A DNA stretch of 55,837 bases from Candidatus Krumholzibacteriota bacterium (GTDB taxonomy: Bacteria > Krumholzibacteriota > Krumholzibacteriia > JACNKJ01): NCBI GenBank assembly GCA_016933175.1, contig JAFGBK010000101.1, positions 1 to 55,837 of the forward strand, in the 5' to 3' direction. This document shows, one piece after another, positions 53,750 to 55,837 of the stretch. The position numbers and the translations under genes are program-made. The notes below the pieces were generated by a model. The model made no database searches and was not told the DNA's origin. It was given only the letters and a program-made list of their open reading frames with translations. Position 1 is the first letter of the stretch; each line of letters begins with the position of its first letter.

Positions 53750-55118
53750 GGAGCGCCGACTCCGCTCCTGCCGGCACCCCGGCCTGCGCGTGGCGCGCGG
53801 TCGGGGCGAGCCCGGCCTGGAGATTCTGGGCGTAGGCGAGGCGCTGGCCGGCCGGGCGCGGGCGGGCGAGCGCGTCCTGGCCGTGGACGGCCACGCGCTG
53901 GAGGACCGCCTCGACTATCTCTACTTCACGAGCTTCAGCGAGCGGCCCCGCCTGCGCATCCGCGCGGTCGACGGCGCCGAGCGCGAGGAGACCTTCTCGC
54001 CCGGCGAACTGGCGGGAGACGCCCTGGCCTTCGCGCCGCTGGCCTTCCGCACCTGCGGCAACGACTGCGTCTTCTGCTTCATCCAGCAGAATCCGCCGGG
54101 GCTGCGCGACGAGCTCTACCTCATGGACGAGGACTACCGCCTGGGCTTCCTCTTCGGCAACTACGTCACGCTGGCCCTGGCCAAGGACCGCGACTTGGAC
54201 CGCATCGTCCGCCTCCGCCTGAGCCCGGTCTACCTGAGCGTCCACGCCACGGACCCGGCACTGCGCAACCGCCTGCTGGGCATCAAGCGGAGCCGCGACG
54301 TCCTGGCGGTCATCGACCGGCTCGCCTCCGGCGGCGTCACCCTCCACGCCCAGGTGGTGCTGGTGCCCGGCTGGAACGACGGTGCGCAGCTCGAACGCAC
54401 CCTGGACGACCTGGCGGCGCGCCATCCCTGCTTGGCCAGCGTGGGGGTGGTGCCCGTGGGGCTGACGGTCCACCGCGGCGGCCTGACACCGCTGGCGGCC
54501 TACGACGCCGCCGGCTGCGCGCGCGTCATCGACCAGGTGGCGCCGCGCCAGGAGCGCTGGCTGGCCGTCCTGGGCACGCGCTTCGCCTTCCTGGCCGACG
54601 AGTTCTACCTCCAGGGCAGGCGGCCCCTGCCAGGACTCGAACACTACGAGGACCTGGCCCAGATCGACAACGGCATCGGCATGGCCCGCGACTTCGCGGC
54701 CCTGCTCGCGCAGGAAGCCGCCGCCTGGCGACCGCCGCGGCGCACCCTGCGTGCGGCCCTGGTCACGGGGCGCCTGGGGGAGCGTCTCTGGCGCGAGGTC
54801 CTGCTGCCCGAACTCGCGTCCCTGCCCGGGCTCCTGACGCGCCTCGTCGCCCTGGACAATCCCCTCTACGGCGCGCCGGTGACGGTGAGCGGCCTCCTGC
54901 CGGGGCGGGCCATCCTGGCGGCCCTGCAGGGTCTGGCCGGCGAGGCCGACGTGGCCGTCCTGCCGCCCAACGTCCTCAATGCCGCCGGTCGCTTCCTGGA
55001 CGACCTGACCCTGGCCGAGCTGCACGAGGCCTCGCCGCTGCCCGTTCTCGTTCCCGAGACCGGGATGCTGGGCGTCCTCTCCGACTTCGCGCGCCACGTG
55101 AAGCCAGAATCTCCTTGA
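53742..55118 (+). CDS. DUF512 radical-SAM protein with N-terminal PDZ-like domain
   Basis: A 458-residue protein. Residues of about 10-75 are PDZ-like (LEILGVGEALAGRARAGERVLAVDG). The radical-SAM cluster ligands are Cys105, Cys109 and Cys112 in CGNDCVFCFIQQNP, followed by GNYVTLALAKDRDLDRI and LSPVYLSVHATDP. The C-terminal DUF512 region includes NGIGMARDF, ALVTGRLGE and VLPPNVLNAAGRFLDD. The reaction is unknown. ATG 53742 overlaps the preceding gene by ATGTCTGA. der follows, an order also common in Firmicutes, which hints at a ribosome or tRNA link. Confidence 0.9.
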   Translation: MSEERRLRSCRHPGLRVARGRGEPGLEILGVGEALAGRARAGERVLAVDGHALEDRLDYLYFTSFSERPRLRIRAVDGAEREETFSPGELAGDALAFAPLAFRTCGNDCVFCFIQQNPPGLRDELYLMDEDYRLGFLFGNYVTLALAKDRDLDRIVRLRLSPVYLSVHATDPALRNRLLGIKRSRDVLAVIDRLASGGVTLHAQVVLVPGWNDGAQLERTLDDLAARHPCLASVGVVPVGLTVHRGGLTPLAAYDAAGCARVIDQVAPRQERWLAVLGTRFAFLADEFYLQGRRPLPGLEHYEDLAQIDNGIGMARDFAALLAQEAAAWRPPRRTLRAALVTGRLGERLWREVLLPELASLPGLLTRLVALDNPLYGAPVTVSGLLPGRAILAALQGLAGEADVAVLPPNVLNAAGRFLDDLTLAELHEASPLPVLVPETGMLGVLSDFARHVKPESP

Positions 55119-55143
55119 AGGCCCTTCCGGCCAGTGATAGGGT
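55115..55143 (+). promoter_or_regulatory. der promoter over the DUF512 stop codon
   Basis: TTGAAG at 55115-55120, exactly 17 bp, TAGGGT at 55138-55143. The TGA within the -35 (55116-55118) is the DUF512 stop. The leader would be about 40 nt. Confidence 0.5.
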
Positions 55144-55188
55144 CGATTCAACGCACACTCTTTCATCATCTTTCACGGATAGCTTCAG

Positions 55189-55837
55189 GTGTCGCTTTCA
55201 TCGACGATCGCCATCGTCGGTCGCCCGAACGTGGGCAAGTCGACGCTCTTCAACCGCCTCGCCGGGCGGCGTCTCGCCGTGGTGCACGAGCGCGCCGGAG
55301 TCACGCGCGACCGGCTGGTGACACGCGTGGATCGCGACGGCCGCCGCCTCTACTTCGTGGACACGGGGGGCATCAGCACCACACGCGACGAGATCACCGC
55401 CAAGACCACCGAGAGCGCCCTGGCCGCCCTGGAGGAATCCGGGCTGCTGCTCTTTCTCGTGGACGTGCGCACGGGCGTCACCGACGAGGACCTCGAGGTG
55501 GCCCGCCGCTTGCGCCGCCACGCGGACAAGGTCTGGCTCCTGGTAAACAAGGTGGAGCGGGGCGAGGACGATCTTGCCGTCCACGAGTTCCACTCCCTGG
55601 GCCTGGGCGATCCCCTGCCCATCAGCGCCCTGAACGGCCAGGGCGTCGCCGATCTCTGGGACCGCCTGCTCGCGCGCGTGCCACCCCTGCCGGACGACGA
55701 GGAGCGGCGCCGCATCCTGCGCCTGGCCGTGGTGGGCCGGCCCAACGTGGGCAAGAGCAGCCTGGTCAACGCGATGCTGGGCGAGGAGCGCATGATCGTC
55801 AGCGAGACGCCCGGCACCACGCGCGACGCCGTGGACA
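55189..55837 (+). CDS. der: Ribosome-assembly GTPase Der (EngA), 3' truncated by the window
   Basis: Two-domain GTPase needed for 50S subunit maturation. The visible 216 residues run off the window. The first GTPase domain has G1 GRPNVGKS at 11-18, G3 DTGG and G4 NKVE in [13 protein letters not shown]. The second G1 repeats [15 protein letters not shown], followed by [12 protein letters not shown]. Two tandem GRPNVGKS domains identify Der. The start is GTG 55189 with only a weak SD (CAGGT). The G4 motif reads NKVE rather than the usual NKxD. Confidence 0.93.
   Translation, partial: MSLSSTIAIVGRPNVGKSTLFNRLAGRRLAVVHERAGVTRDRLVTRVDRDGRRLYFVDTGGISTTRDEITAKTTESALAALEESGLLLFLVDVRTGVTDEDLEVARRLRRHADKVWLLVNKVERGEDDLAVHEFHSLGLGDPLPISALNGQGVADLWDRLLARVPPLPDDEERRRILRLAVVGRPNVGKSSLVNAMLGEERMIVSETPGTTRDAVD

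Overview
This is a gene-dense, very GC-rich bacterial chromosome segment that is almost entirely core housekeeping genes. No rRNA, CRISPR array, transposase or prophage was seen. The cell is Gram-negative-like: lipoproteins with lipoboxes, an outer-membrane barrel protein, and a LapA/LapB pair. SecA carries an insert of about 90 residues in its preprotein cross-linking region, of a kind I associate with Bacteroidetes and related FCB lineages. Together with the very high GC, this points to a high-GC FCB-group or candidate-phylum organism (Krumholzibacteriota, Eisenbacteria or Gemmatimonadota-like). That placement is inference; no marker was searched.

Layout. 1-7466 (+): the end of an unknown gene, then secA, smg (DUF494), topA and trmFO. 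7569-11347 (-): a five-gene envelope-stress-type operon of ECF sigma factor, zinc anti-sigma factor, a small CpxP/Spy-like periplasmic protein, a fibronectin-III lipoprotein and a DUF4384 exported protein, with an ECF-type promoter in front. 11497-15120: an unrecognised 596-residue protein (-) and a divergent alpha/beta-hydrolase-like lipoprotein (+). 15257-18704 (-): a succinate dehydrogenase/fumarate reductase operon in the order A-C-D-B. A noncoding stretch of about 650 bp follows. 19356-25248 (+): xerC, argF, an Ig-like lipoprotein and a large metallopeptidase/beta-propeller/outer-membrane-barrel protein. rpsT (-) and uvrC (+) diverge at about 25.7 kb.

25733-37294 (+): uvrC-xerD, scpA-scpB-rluB, then hisC-aroA-(cmk-plsC fusion)-rpsA, ending in a strong hairpin. 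37365-48742 (+): a long overlapping run of mtaB-miaB-lapA-lapB-SPOR protein-mutS-unknown-mutL-miaA, then tRNA-Gly(CCC). 49070-52321 (+): DUF1015-serA-serC. 52501-55118 (+): PadR regulator, HAAS/sensor membrane protein and DUF512 radical-SAM protein, followed by der, which is cut off by the window edge.

How the genes work together. The themes are tRNA modification (trmFO, mtaB, miaB, miaA), DNA repair and chromosome maintenance (topA, uvrC, xerC, xerD, scpA, scpB, mutS, mutL), translation (rpsT, rpsA, rluB, der, tRNA-Gly), amino-acid synthesis (argF, hisC, aroA, serA, serC) and envelope biology. Most genes overlap the next by 1-8 bp (ATGA, GTGA, TTGA, TGATG, ATGTCTGA), so translational coupling is pervasive.

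The sequence also shows a recurrent promoter class: a TTGNNN -35 box, 16-18 bp, then TANNNT. Several of these hexamers are built over the stop codon of the gene upstream. Two such promoters (xerC, uvrC) end 6 bp before an SD-less GTG start, implying leaderless mRNAs.

The items most worth a second look are the protein of unknown function embedded between mutS and mutL, the 596-residue unknown protein at 11.5-13.3 kb, the peptidase/propeller/barrel fusion, the Cmk-PlsC fusion, and the DUF1015-serA-serC cluster.
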